Source: Pseudomonadota bacterium (lineage in GTDB: Bacteria; Pseudomonadota; Alphaproteobacteria; Sphingomonadales; Sphingomonadaceae). From it: DNA of 5,081 bases. Of this stretch, positions 1-4,454 are shown one piece after another. Each line of letters starts with the position of its first letter. Positions within the stretch are counted from its first letter, which is position 1. The stretch spans positions 1 to 5,081 of the forward strand of contig JAEZBH010000342.1 in the NCBI GenBank assembly GCA_023427285.1, written 5' to 3'. The notes beneath the pieces are model-generated. The model saw only the letters and a list, made by a program, of their open reading frames with translations, ran no database searches and had not been told where the DNA came from. The translations under genes were made by a program, and so were the position numbers.

Positions 1-115
1 AGATTCCCACGCGTTACTCACCCGTGCGCCACTAGGTCCGAAGACCTCGTTCGACTTGCATGTGTTAGGCATTCCGCCAGCGTTCGTTCTGAGCCAGGAT
101 CAAACTCTCAAGTTA
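1..115 (-). rRNA. rrs: 16S ribosomal RNA, 5' end (partial)
   Basis: On the minus strand this reads into the universal 16S start: AGAGTTTGATCCTGGCTCAG lies at 89-108, followed by the conserved stretches around AACGCTGGCGG, ACACATGCAAGTCGAACG and GGGTGAGTAACGCGTGG. The 5' end is placed near 115 by counting seven bases upstream of AGAGTTTGATC, as in E. coli 16S; the exact end could differ by a few bases. Helix 6 is short: aggtc (34-38) pairs with gacct (43-47) across a UUCG tetraloop, a shape common in Alphaproteobacteria. Only about the first 115 of some 1,480 bases are present; the gene runs off the left edge. In this class the operon usually continues with tRNA-Ile, tRNA-Ala, 23S and 5S, which cannot be seen here. 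Confidence 0.97.
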
Positions 116-162
116 ACGTCCTAACCACCACACCCAAGCAAAAGCTCAAGCATGACAGCCGG

Positions 163-173
163 ATTAAAGAGCA
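163..173 (-). promoter_or_regulatory. boxA antitermination element of the rRNA leader
   Basis: The minus strand reads TGCTCTTTAAT, which matches the first ten bases of the E. coli rrn boxA (TGCTCTTTAACA). It lies about 48 bases before the 16S 5' end, the usual place. In the known system boxA RNA is bound by NusB-NusE (S10), which with other Nus factors and SuhB lets RNA polymerase pass Rho-dependent terminators in untranslated rRNA. The assignment rests on the motif, its place in the leader and the hairpin six bases upstream. Confidence 0.85.
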
Positions 174-179
174 TTCCTG

Positions 180-205
180 CACGTCACTGTTTAATTAGCG
201 ACATG
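180..205 (-). promoter_or_regulatory. boxB-like hairpin upstream of boxA
   Basis: On the minus strand CATGTCGCT pairs with AGTGACGTG around the eight-base loop AATTAAAC. All nine pairs form, two of them G-U. The hairpin ends six bases before boxA, the boxB-then-boxA order of rRNA nut sites. The pairing is seen directly; the role in antitermination is inferred from position. Confidence 0.65.
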
Positions 206-389
206 TAAGAGTGCGAAAATTCACGTGTTCGTTGGGTGACTTCCCTCGAACCGTGAGCATCGCCGCCCACATGTCCCTTCCAAAAACCAACAATGAGAAA
301 GAGCAAGGCTTCTAAGGTAGGAACCCCAGAAGCAATTTCAACCCGTCCGCCGCTTCGTTTCCGCCGCGCCGTCCGCGTTGTGTGGGGGG

Positions 390-419
390 CTTATATGGAG
401 ATCCCCCTCCCCTTGTCAA
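390..419 (-). promoter_or_regulatory. rRNA operon promoter, sigma70-type
   Basis: On the minus strand a perfect -35 TTGACA (414-419) is followed after 18 bases by TATAAG (390-395), which is five of six to TATAAT. Reading ATATAA (391-396) gives a 17-base spacer instead. The bases just after the -10 are GCC-rich (CCCCCCACA), a GC-rich discriminator of the kind tied to growth-rate and ppGpp control of stable RNA promoters. The start site should lie near 383, giving a leader of about 270 bases. It is the best promoter-like sequence I found and is correctly placed to drive the 16S gene. Confidence 0.85.
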
Positions 420-511
420 ACGCCTTTTTGGCATTTCGTGCGATTTGGCCGGTCATTTTCGAAATTAACGCGTTTTTACAGTCGGTTAACCACGTCATTT
501 TTTATAACGGG
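420..511 (-). promoter_or_regulatory. A-tract-rich region upstream of the rRNA promoter (possible UP element)
   Basis: Directly upstream of the -35 the sequence is clearly more AT-rich than its surroundings. On the minus strand it has A-runs near 497-502, 473-477, 455-458 and 425-429, plus the palindrome GGTTAACC at 484-491. Strong rRNA promoters often use such DNA as an UP element bound by the RNA polymerase alpha subunit, or as curved or Fis-bound DNA. The runs are not spaced at clean multiples of the helical turn, so phased curvature is doubtful. The function is inferred from composition and place. Confidence 0.4.
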
Positions 512-512
512 C

Positions 513-548
513 GTGGTGCATATGGCCCTGAAGGGCCGATATGCCCAC
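513..548. repeat. Bulged inverted repeat between the CBS gene and the rRNA promoter
   Basis: GTGG (513-516), GCATAT (518-523) and GGCCC (524-528) pair with GGGCC (533-537), ATATGC (539-544) and CCAC (545-548) across a TGAA loop. The 15 pairs are broken by one extra base on each side (517 and 538). It starts 11 bases after the CBS gene stop codon, where a terminator would be expected. However, the minus-strand RNA after it reads CGCCCGTTATAAAAAA, with no U-run, so it is not a typical Rho-independent terminator. It may protect the mRNA 3' end or be a protein site. Confidence 0.55.
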
Positions 549-559
549 CTTTCCGGCGC

Positions 560-991
560 TCAGCTGGTCGCGATATAGGACTTCAGCGCGTCCGCTTCCC
601 GCTCAACCTCCTCGATCCGGCGCTTCACGAGATCGCCAATCGAGACGATTCCCAGCAGTTCACCATCCTGAACCACGGGAACATGGCGAATTCTGCGGTG
701 GGTAATCAGGGTCATGACCTCCGGAACCGAATCCGTCGGGCGGCAGGTGACAACGGGGGACGTCATGAGCGATCGGGCCGTCTGCTCCAGTATGCCGGGG
801 CCGACTTCAGCCAATCCGTGAACGATGTCGCGCTCGGACAGGACACCAACGACGTCGGCTGCGTCATCTGTCACCAGAACCGCGCCATTGCTGCGAACGT
901 GCAACAAGGCGATCACATCCTTGATGACCATAGTGTCAGACACCATGACGACTTCACTGCCCTTGGCCGCCAGAATGGCTGCAATAGTCAT
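560..991 (-). CDS. Two-CBS-domain protein
   Basis: This is a stand-alone CBS-pair protein of 143 residues. CBS 1 spans about residues 8-63 and CBS 2 about 75-128. Each ends in the G-x-x-S-x-x-D pattern (GVLSERD 49-55, GIVSIGD 114-120) used by many CBS pairs to hold the ribose and phosphate of adenine nucleotides. A charged C-terminal helix (about 122-140) follows. There is no signal peptide, membrane segment or fused enzyme domain, so a cytoplasmic sensor or regulator binding AMP, ATP, NADH or a related ligand is likely; the partner is unknown. The start at 991 is chosen because GGGAGGAGA (998-1006) lies seven bases before it. An in-frame ATG at 1024 would put that site inside the gene. It lies alone between the porin terminator and the rRNA promoter, on the same strand as both. 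The family call is firm; the ligand and role are not. Confidence 0.92.
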   Translation of the reverse strand: MTIAAILAAKGSEVVMVSDTMVIKDVIALLHVRSNGAVLVTDDAADVVGVLSERDIVHGLAEVGPGILEQTARSLMTSPVVTCRPTDSVPEVMTLITHRRIRHVPVVQDGELLGIVSIGDLVKRRIEEVEREADALKSYIATS

Positions 992-997
992 AACCGG

Positions 998-1019
998 TCT
1001 CCTCCCGTTGAATCTCAAC
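998..1019 (-). promoter_or_regulatory. Strong ribosome binding site beside a small dyad, CBS gene
   Basis: GGGAGGAGA (998-1006 on the minus strand) is a near-ideal Shine-Dalgarno sequence, seven bases before the ATG at 991, and fixes the start. Touching it upstream is a perfect five-base dyad, GTTGA (1007-1011) and TCAAC (1015-1019), around ATC. Its centre contains a GANTC site (GAATC, 1010-1014), the target of the CcrM methylase in many Alphaproteobacteria. I found no convincing -35/-10 pair between 1020 and 1130, so the CBS gene promoter is not located. Confidence 0.6.
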
Positions 1020-1130
1020 TCCACACAAGTTTAACGAATTGAACGCGAAATTGTTTTCGGTCCCTGGATGATTGCGAATCTGGCGGCAGATGGAAAGGCC
1101 AATCGTGCTCTGTCGAGCTTTGGCTGCGCA

Positions 1131-1165
1131 AGAAAGCGGACGGAAAGGTGCCCCCTTCCGCCCGC
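1131..1165 (-). terminator. Rho-independent terminator after the porin gene
   Basis: In minus-strand RNA a 13-pair stem (1153-1165 with 1136-1148, including two G-U pairs) closes on the four-base loop GGCA and is followed by UUUCUU. It starts 36 bases after the porin stop codon. A smaller perfect dyad, AACAAC (1172-1177) and GTTGTT (1181-1186), lies between the stop codon and this hairpin and may add stability. This should separate the porin transcript from the CBS gene. Confidence 0.85.
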
Positions 1166-1201
1166 GAGTTTAACAACAGGGTTGTTGTGAGTTTCGTGCG
1201 C

Positions 1202-2614
1202 TTACCAGTCGATCTGGGCGCGCAGGCCAAGCACGTGGGCATTGGCGCTGGCATCGGCCCCGGCCGAGCCGATGCGCCCGCCGATACCCCGACCGCCTTC
1301 GCCCCGGCTGATGTCGGTGACATCAACGTAGGTGTACTGAGCCGCAAACTTCACATGATCGACCGGCAGCCAGATCAGGCTGAGACCGTAACCGGTCTGC
1401 GTGCCGCCGTTGACGAACTGGGCAACGTCTCCGGCGCTGACGTCATCGCCCAGATCAAGATAATCGATGCGGGCATTGACCTGCCATGCACCCGCACCGC
1501 CCTTGTTGATCGGGTTCAACACCTTGGTGCGATCGAAGCCGCCGCTCTTGTAGCCGCGAGTCTCGCCGGTCAGGAAATAGCCCAGCTCGACATAGCCGCC
1601 GCTGAACTTCGCATCGCTGGCCAGACGGGTGCCGGAGACGATATCATCGGCCGGAACGCTGTCCGTCGGCGAGATGCCGTTGACCTTCAGAACCTGATAT
1701 TCGGCAGCAGCGTGCAGCGGACCGAAGATGCCTGCGGCTTCAACGCCGAGCATATCGTCGCTCTTGCCGGCAAGGTTGCCGGTGTCCACGAACCGGGTCG
1801 AGCCGGAGCGGACGAACGGACGGGCACGGTAACGGTTGCCGAGAGAATCTGAGTTGAACGCGCGGTGCTGATAGGTGGCACCCAAGTGCAGCTGAGCCTC
1901 GCCAACCTCCGGGGCATAGACGAGACGGGCGCCGAACAGCCACTCATCGCGACCGCGCGAACCGGTGAGAGCAGTATTGAAGACACCGGCGTCAAACTTG
2001 AGATCACCCTCGGCATAGCCGCCGGAGATGCCGAGGCGACGGCCCGAGTAGAAGGCTTCCGTGATCTGGGCGCGCTCCATGAAGGAGCTGAAGCGCGAGG
2101 AGGTCATCTGCTCCAGGCTGTAGTTGGTCTCCATGTTGCCGAGCTTGACACTGAAGGGCGAGTCCTTCGGCGCGTATTCCAGCAGCACGTCGCCATAACC
2201 GATGGAGTCCGGATCAGAGAAGTCGACTTCGGCCTTGTACTTGAAGTCGCCGGGCATCGCGCCCTCAACGCCAAGGCGAACCCGGCGGAAGTAGCTCTGG
2301 AAGCCCTCGTCCTTGCCGCTCATCAGATGATCCGGGTCAGAAATGAAGCCTGCATCATACTGCATGCGGCCCCGGATCTTGAAGGTGAAGCCATTGCCGC
2401 TGTTCTGCGGCGCACCCTTCCAGCTGACGGCCTTTTCGCTCTTTGCGATCCGCGACTTCAGCTCATCCATCTCCGTCTGGAGCGCCTGAAGCTGCGCCTG
2501 CATCTGCTGGGGCTCAGCCGCGAATTCCTGAGCCAGCGCCGAACCGGCCCAGGCCTGAGACCCGACGAGCGCGCTTGCCAGCAGCACAGCACGGGAATTC
2601 TTAATGGTAATCAT
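1202..2614 (-). CDS. Phosphate-selective porin, OprP/OprO family
   Basis: This is a 470-residue outer-membrane beta-barrel porin that should form an anion (phosphate or polyphosphate) channel. Residues 1-28 are a Sec signal peptide with a likely cut after SALA. A short coiled coil (about 36-62, rich in Q, L and E) follows, as in many porins of this family. The barrel begins with alternating strands from about residue 75 (FTFKIRGRMQYDAG). The chain ends in the aromatic-terminated strand LGLRAQIDW, the usual signal for Bam-assisted insertion. Length and the long Asp/Gly/Tyr-rich body fit the OprO/OprP Pfam family. The start at 2614 has GAGGG (2621-2625) six bases upstream. It is transcribed alone, between terminators at 2794-2831 and 1131-1165. 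Four Pho-box units upstream support phosphate control and so the substrate. The pore-lining selectivity residues could not be mapped by eye, so phosphate specificity is inferred. Confidence 0.9.
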   Translation of the reverse strand: MITIKNSRAVLLASALVGSQAWAGSALAQEFAAEPQQMQAQLQALQTEMDELKSRIAKSEKAVSWKGAPQNSGNGFTFKIRGRMQYDAGFISDPDHLMSGKDEGFQSYFRRVRLGVEGAMPGDFKYKAEVDFSDPDSIGYGDVLLEYAPKDSPFSVKLGNMETNYSLEQMTSSRFSSFMERAQITEAFYSGRRLGISGGYAEGDLKFDAGVFNTALTGSRGRDEWLFGARLVYAPEVGEAQLHLGATYQHRAFNSDSLGNRYRARPFVRSGSTRFVDTGNLAGKSDDMLGVEAAGIFGPLHAAAEYQVLKVNGISPTDSVPADDIVSGTRLASDAKFSGGYVELGYFLTGETRGYKSGGFDRTKVLNPINKGGAGAWQVNARIDYLDLGDDVSAGDVAQFVNGGTQTGYGLSLIWLPVDHVKFAAQYTYVDVTDISRGEGGRGIGGRIGSAGADASANAHVLGLRAQIDW

Positions 2615-2649
2615 TGTTTGCCCTCACTTCTGGGTGCGTTGCAGCCCCC

Positions 2650-2655
2650 GCTCTA
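2650..2655 (-). promoter_or_regulatory. Possible -10 of the porin promoter
   Basis: TAGAGC on the minus strand begins ten bases after the last Pho-box unit, the same distance as TATAGT from the Pho box of E. coli phoA. It matches TATAAT at only three of six bases. It is proposed on spacing alone, since PhoB-activated promoters often have a poor core. A start here would leave a leader of roughly 30 bases. Confidence 0.35.
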
Positions 2656-2665
2656 GTGACGGCGT

Positions 2666-2705
2666 GTGAACCTTCAGCGACAGTTGGATGACGGTTTTGT
2701 TACAG
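2666..2705 (-). promoter_or_regulatory. Tandem Pho box (PhoB binding sites) upstream of the porin
   Basis: On the minus strand four seven-base units occur, each starting exactly 11 bases after the last: CTGTAAC (2699-2705), CCGTCAT (2688-2694), CTGTCGC (2677-2683) and GGTTCAC (2666-2672). The four-base spacers are AAAA, CCAA and TGAA. The known Pho box is a pair of CTGTCAT/CTGTCAC-like units at 11-base spacing with a four-base spacer, each bound by one PhoB monomer. The second unit matches CTGTCAT at six of seven bases and the third matches CTGTCAC at six of seven; the first and fourth are weaker. They end about 50 bases before the ATG of an OprP/OprO-type porin, a classic Pho-regulon gene. 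Together the spacing, motif and target make PhoB activation likely. Confidence 0.8.
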
Positions 2706-2749
2706 ATGCGACCCATTCCAAACTGTTGCCGTTAAGCAACAGGCATCTG
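2703..2749. repeat. Nested inverted repeat next to the Pho box
   Basis: An inner perfect dyad, CTGTTGC (2723-2729) and GCAACAG (2736-2742), surrounds CGTTAA. An outer perfect dyad, CAGATGC (2703-2709) and GCATCTG (2743-2749), encloses it. The right arms abut, while the left arms are 13 bases apart. The outer left arm overlaps the first Pho-box unit by three bases. There is no T-run, and it lies downstream of the DUF4167 terminator, so a transcription terminator is unlikely. It could be an operator for a second regulator of the porin. Confidence 0.5.
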
Positions 2750-2793
2750 CGCGCCAGAAGAACCAGGAACCCCAGAAAACAGGTCCCAAACGC

Positions 2794-2831
2794 AAAACGG
2801 CACGGCAACCCTGTGGATCGCCATGCCGTTT
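2794..2831 (-). terminator. Rho-independent terminator after the DUF4167 gene
   Basis: In minus-strand RNA AAACGGCAUGGC (2820-2831) pairs with GCCGUGCCGUUU (2795-2806). That gives 12 pairs with one G-U across a 13-base loop, running into UUUU and then GCGUUU. It starts 37 bases after the DUF4167 stop codon and isolates the porin promoter from upstream transcription. Just upstream, GGCCTGAT occurs twice (about 2841-2860), with no clear role. Confidence 0.85.
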
Positions 2832-2868
2832 GCTTGAAAGATCAGGCCCGAAAATCAGGCCAGGAAAG

Positions 2869-3450
2869 TTAGGCCGCGTCAGCCGGGCTTGCTGCCTCGC
2901 CGTCCTCCGGCTTTACCTTCCGGGGGCGGCCGCGACGGCGACGGGGCTTTTCCTCTTCAGCCGGCGCTTCGTCGGTTTCAGCCGACGGAGCTTCCTGAAC
3001 AGGTTCTGCCGACGGCGCTGCTGCGGGAGCTGCGGCTTCCGCTGCTTCCGGCGCGGACTCCAGGCTCAGGTTCTGCTGCTGCATCACCGGCTTGGAATAG
3101 CCCTGCGGCACGGAGACTTCCGGCGTCTCGTCGTCGTAGCCCATGTCGTCATGATCGCGCTCGTCACGATCCCGCGGACGGGCGTCCTCATAGCGGGAGC
3201 GGAACTCGGCCAGCACGCGATAATAGTGATCGGCGTGCTGCATGTAGTACTCGGCAAGAATCCGGTCACCGCCAGACGTTGCGTCCCGTGCCAGCGACTT
3301 GTACTTTTCCAGAAGCTGCTGAGCATTGCCGCGAATACGTGCGTCGTTGCGGTTGCCCGATTCCATCGGGCGGCTGCCCGACTGTGGCGGGCGACCACCA
3401 CCACTCCCACCGCCACGTCCTCTACGGCGACCGCTTTGTCCGTTTCTCAT
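2869..3450 (-). CDS. DUF4167 domain-containing protein
   Basis: This 193-residue protein of unknown function belongs to a conserved alphaproteobacterial family. It has three parts. A basic Arg/Gly-rich tail (1-28) comes first. The conserved helical domain (about 36-86) carries the family pattern IRGNAQQLLEKY ... LAEYYMQHADHYYRVL. A low-complexity tail, first Asp/Arg-rich and then Ala/Glu/Pro-rich (about 88-168), ends in the basic cluster RRRRGRPRK (170-178), whose GRP core resembles a DNA-binding AT-hook. The two basic ends suggest nucleic-acid binding, by RNA through the Arg/Gly tail or by AT-rich DNA; this is inference. The start at 3450 gives the family's usual Met-Arg opening, although its ribosome binding site is weak (GAGAA, 8-12 bases upstream). 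prmC and prfA lie upstream on the same strand, as in many relatives, where clpB often follows; here a porin follows. No signal peptide or membrane segment is seen. Confidence 0.9.
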   Translation of the reverse strand: MRNGQSGRRRGRGGGSGGGRPPQSGSRPMESGNRNDARIRGNAQQLLEKYKSLARDATSGGDRILAEYYMQHADHYYRVLAEFRSRYEDARPRDRDERDHDDMGYDDETPEVSVPQGYSKPVMQQQNLSLESAPEAAEAAAPAAAPSAEPVQEAPSAETDEAPAEEEKPRRRRGRPRKVKPEDGEAASPADAA

Positions 3451-3460
3451 TGACCCGTTC

Positions 3461-3486
3461 TCAAAATAATTTGCCCTTTAGGGCAA
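3461..3486 (-). terminator. Terminator-like hairpin between prmC and the DUF4167 gene
   Basis: On the minus strand TTGCCC and GGGCAA pair around TAAA (3471-3486), followed by ATTATTTTGA. A short GC-rich stem plus a T-rich tract has the form of a modest Rho-independent terminator. It would end the prfA-prmC transcript 101 bases after the prmC stop codon. It stops only 20 bases before the DUF4167 start codon, which makes it equally possible that it is a leader attenuator or an operator. The six-pair stem is short, so termination strength is uncertain. Confidence 0.5.
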
Positions 3487-3499
3487 TCGCCCCATACGT

Positions 3500-3518
3500 C
3501 GGCGCACGCTGGGCGCCG
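3500..3518. repeat. GC-rich inverted repeat in the prmC to DUF4167 gap
   Basis: CGGCGC (3500-3505) and GCGCCG (3513-3518) form a perfect six-base dyad around ACGCTGG. No T-run follows on the minus strand, so it is not a terminator alone. It lies 14 bases upstream (minus strand) of the terminator-like hairpin, and the two may fold as one leader structure. In the rest of the 133-base gap I found no promoter good enough to call. Confidence 0.4.
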
Positions 3519-3587
3519 TAGCCTTACAATCCGTCGCTTTCGGAAATCAGGCGGCAGAGGAAACCATCAACCCTACCAATTCCGTGT

Positions 3588-4454
3588 CTAACCGTTTCCC
3601 GGCCCGTTTCCAAGAAAATTCTCAGCCTGCCAGCACTCAATACAGCGCGGACGGCCCGCCAGATCATAATGGATACGGCTGGAAAAGCCGGCCTTGGCGG
3701 CAATCTGACCAACCGCTTCGGCCTGGGTGTAACCAATCTCCAGAAACACTTTTCCGCCTGGAGCCAGCAACCGTTCCAATTCGGGAATGATCCGCCGGTA
3801 ATCATCGAGCCCGGCGTCTCCGGCAAACAGCGCAGAGCGAGGCTCGAAGTCCGCAACTTCGGGCGATAGCACCTCGTCTTCCCCGATGTAGGGCGGGTTG
3901 GACAAAATACAATCGAATGGACCCGAAAGGGCTGTCGCCCAGTCACTCACCACAAAGGCGGAACGCTCGCCAAGCCCAAGCCGTTGCGCGTTGCCTGCCG
4001 CAACGAGCGCCGCCTCGGCAGAGCGATCAACACCAACGCCAAAGCTGTCGGGGAATTCGTGCAGCACCGAAAGCAAAAGGCAGCCCGAACCCGTGCCAAG
4101 GTCCAGCACCCGAAGCGCACGCCCCTCAGGAAAGGCGCGCAGCACGGCCTCGATCATCGTCTCGCTGTCCGGCCGGGGGATGAGCGTGGCGGGCGTCACC
4201 TGAAACTCAAGCGACCAGAACTCCCGCGAGCCCGTGATGTAGGCAACCGGCTCACCCGTGGCGCGGCGCGTCACAAGCGCATCGAACGCCTGCGCCTGCT
4301 CGGGCACGACCTCGCGGGTCGTGTCGATGAGCATCTGAAGGCGCGGCAGGCCCAGCACATGGGCCAGCAGCACCTCGGCATCCAGCCGGGGATCAGACAA
4401 GCCAGCGTCGGCAAGCCGCGCCGCGCCCGCGCGGAGCACCTCAGCTCGCGTCAT
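3588..4454 (-). CDS. prmC: Release factor glutamine methyltransferase PrmC (HemK)
   Basis: PrmC transfers a methyl group from S-adenosylmethionine to the side-chain amide of the Gln in the GGQ motif of release factors 1 and 2, which speeds peptide release at stop codons; it acts in the cytoplasm. The 288 residues show the family layout. A helical N-terminal domain that grips the release factor (about 1-75) leads to the IPRPDSE segment (92-98). A Rossmann methyltransferase fold follows, with motif I DLGTGSG (118-124), the acidic GVD (141-143) and the catalytic NPPY (186-189) that holds the target Gln. DLAGRPR (264-270) marks the usual C-terminal end. Length is normal. The start at 4454 gives the expected opening MTRAEVLR and overlaps the prfA end by 14 bases. 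An in-frame ATG at 4487 would add 11 residues and overlap by 47. No strong ribosome binding site is seen, so translational coupling to prfA is likely. Confidence 0.96.
   Translation of the reverse strand: MTRAEVLRAGAARLADAGLSDPRLDAEVLLAHVLGLPRLQMLIDTTREVVPEQAQAFDALVTRRATGEPVAYITGSREFWSLEFQVTPATLIPRPDSETMIEAVLRAFPEGRALRVLDLGTGSGCLLLSVLHEFPDSFGVGVDRSAEAALVAAGNAQRLGLGERSAFVVSDWATALSGPFDCILSNPPYIGEDEVLSPEVADFEPRSALFAGDAGLDDYRRIIPELERLLAPGGKVFLEIGYTQAEAVGQIAAKAGFSSRIHYDLAGRPRCIECWQAENFLGNGPGNG

Larger units (their letters stand above)
116..383 (-). other. rRNA operon leader (transcribed 5' spacer before 16S)
   Basis: This is the stretch between the predicted transcription start (about 383, seven bases past the -10 at 390-395) and the 16S 5' end. 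It holds no credible minus-strand gene. It contains the boxB-like hairpin and boxA described separately. In bacteria this leader pairs with the spacer after 16S to form the RNase III processing stalk; the partner strand lies outside the window, so that cannot be tested here. A weak second promoter-like pair (TTGAAA at 336-341, TACCTT at 314-319, spacer 16) is too poor to call. Confidence 0.75.

Noticed and set aside
314..341. Possible second rRNA promoter (TTGAAA, 16 bases, TACCTT)
   Set aside because: The -10 matches at only three of six bases and the spacer is short. The site lies within the leader of a much better promoter.
460..491. TTAA pairs near GGTTAACC as a possible CtrA site
   Set aside because: The two TTAA halves are 17 bases apart rather than the seven of the known CtrA site.
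293..1042. Plus-strand open frame of 249 codons across the rRNA control region and the CBS gene
   Set aside because: It spans the rRNA promoter and leader and the complement of a clear CBS protein, and it resembles no family. The minus-strand reading has motifs and a ribosome binding site.
1148..1852. Long plus-strand open frame opposite the porin gene (234 codons)
   Set aside because: It is antisense to a porin with signal peptide, barrel strands and C-terminal aromatic. Its translation has no recognisable domain, and it arises from GC-rich codon bias.
1865..2656. Plus-strand open frame of 263 codons opposite the porin N-terminal half
   Set aside because: It is a shadow of the porin reading frame and runs across the porin start and ribosome binding site. 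The composition is that of antisense GC-rich DNA, with no family resemblance.
2841..2860. GGCCTGAT direct repeat after the DUF4167 stop codon
   Set aside because: There are only two eight-base copies, with no regular spacing or third exact copy. They lie between a stop codon and a terminator, and chance is likely.
2830..3521. Two plus-strand open frames opposite the DUF4167 gene
   Set aside because: Both are low-complexity Arg/Ala/Leu- or Pro/Arg-rich translations produced by the complement of the Ala/Glu/Pro- and Arg/Gly-rich DUF4167 protein.
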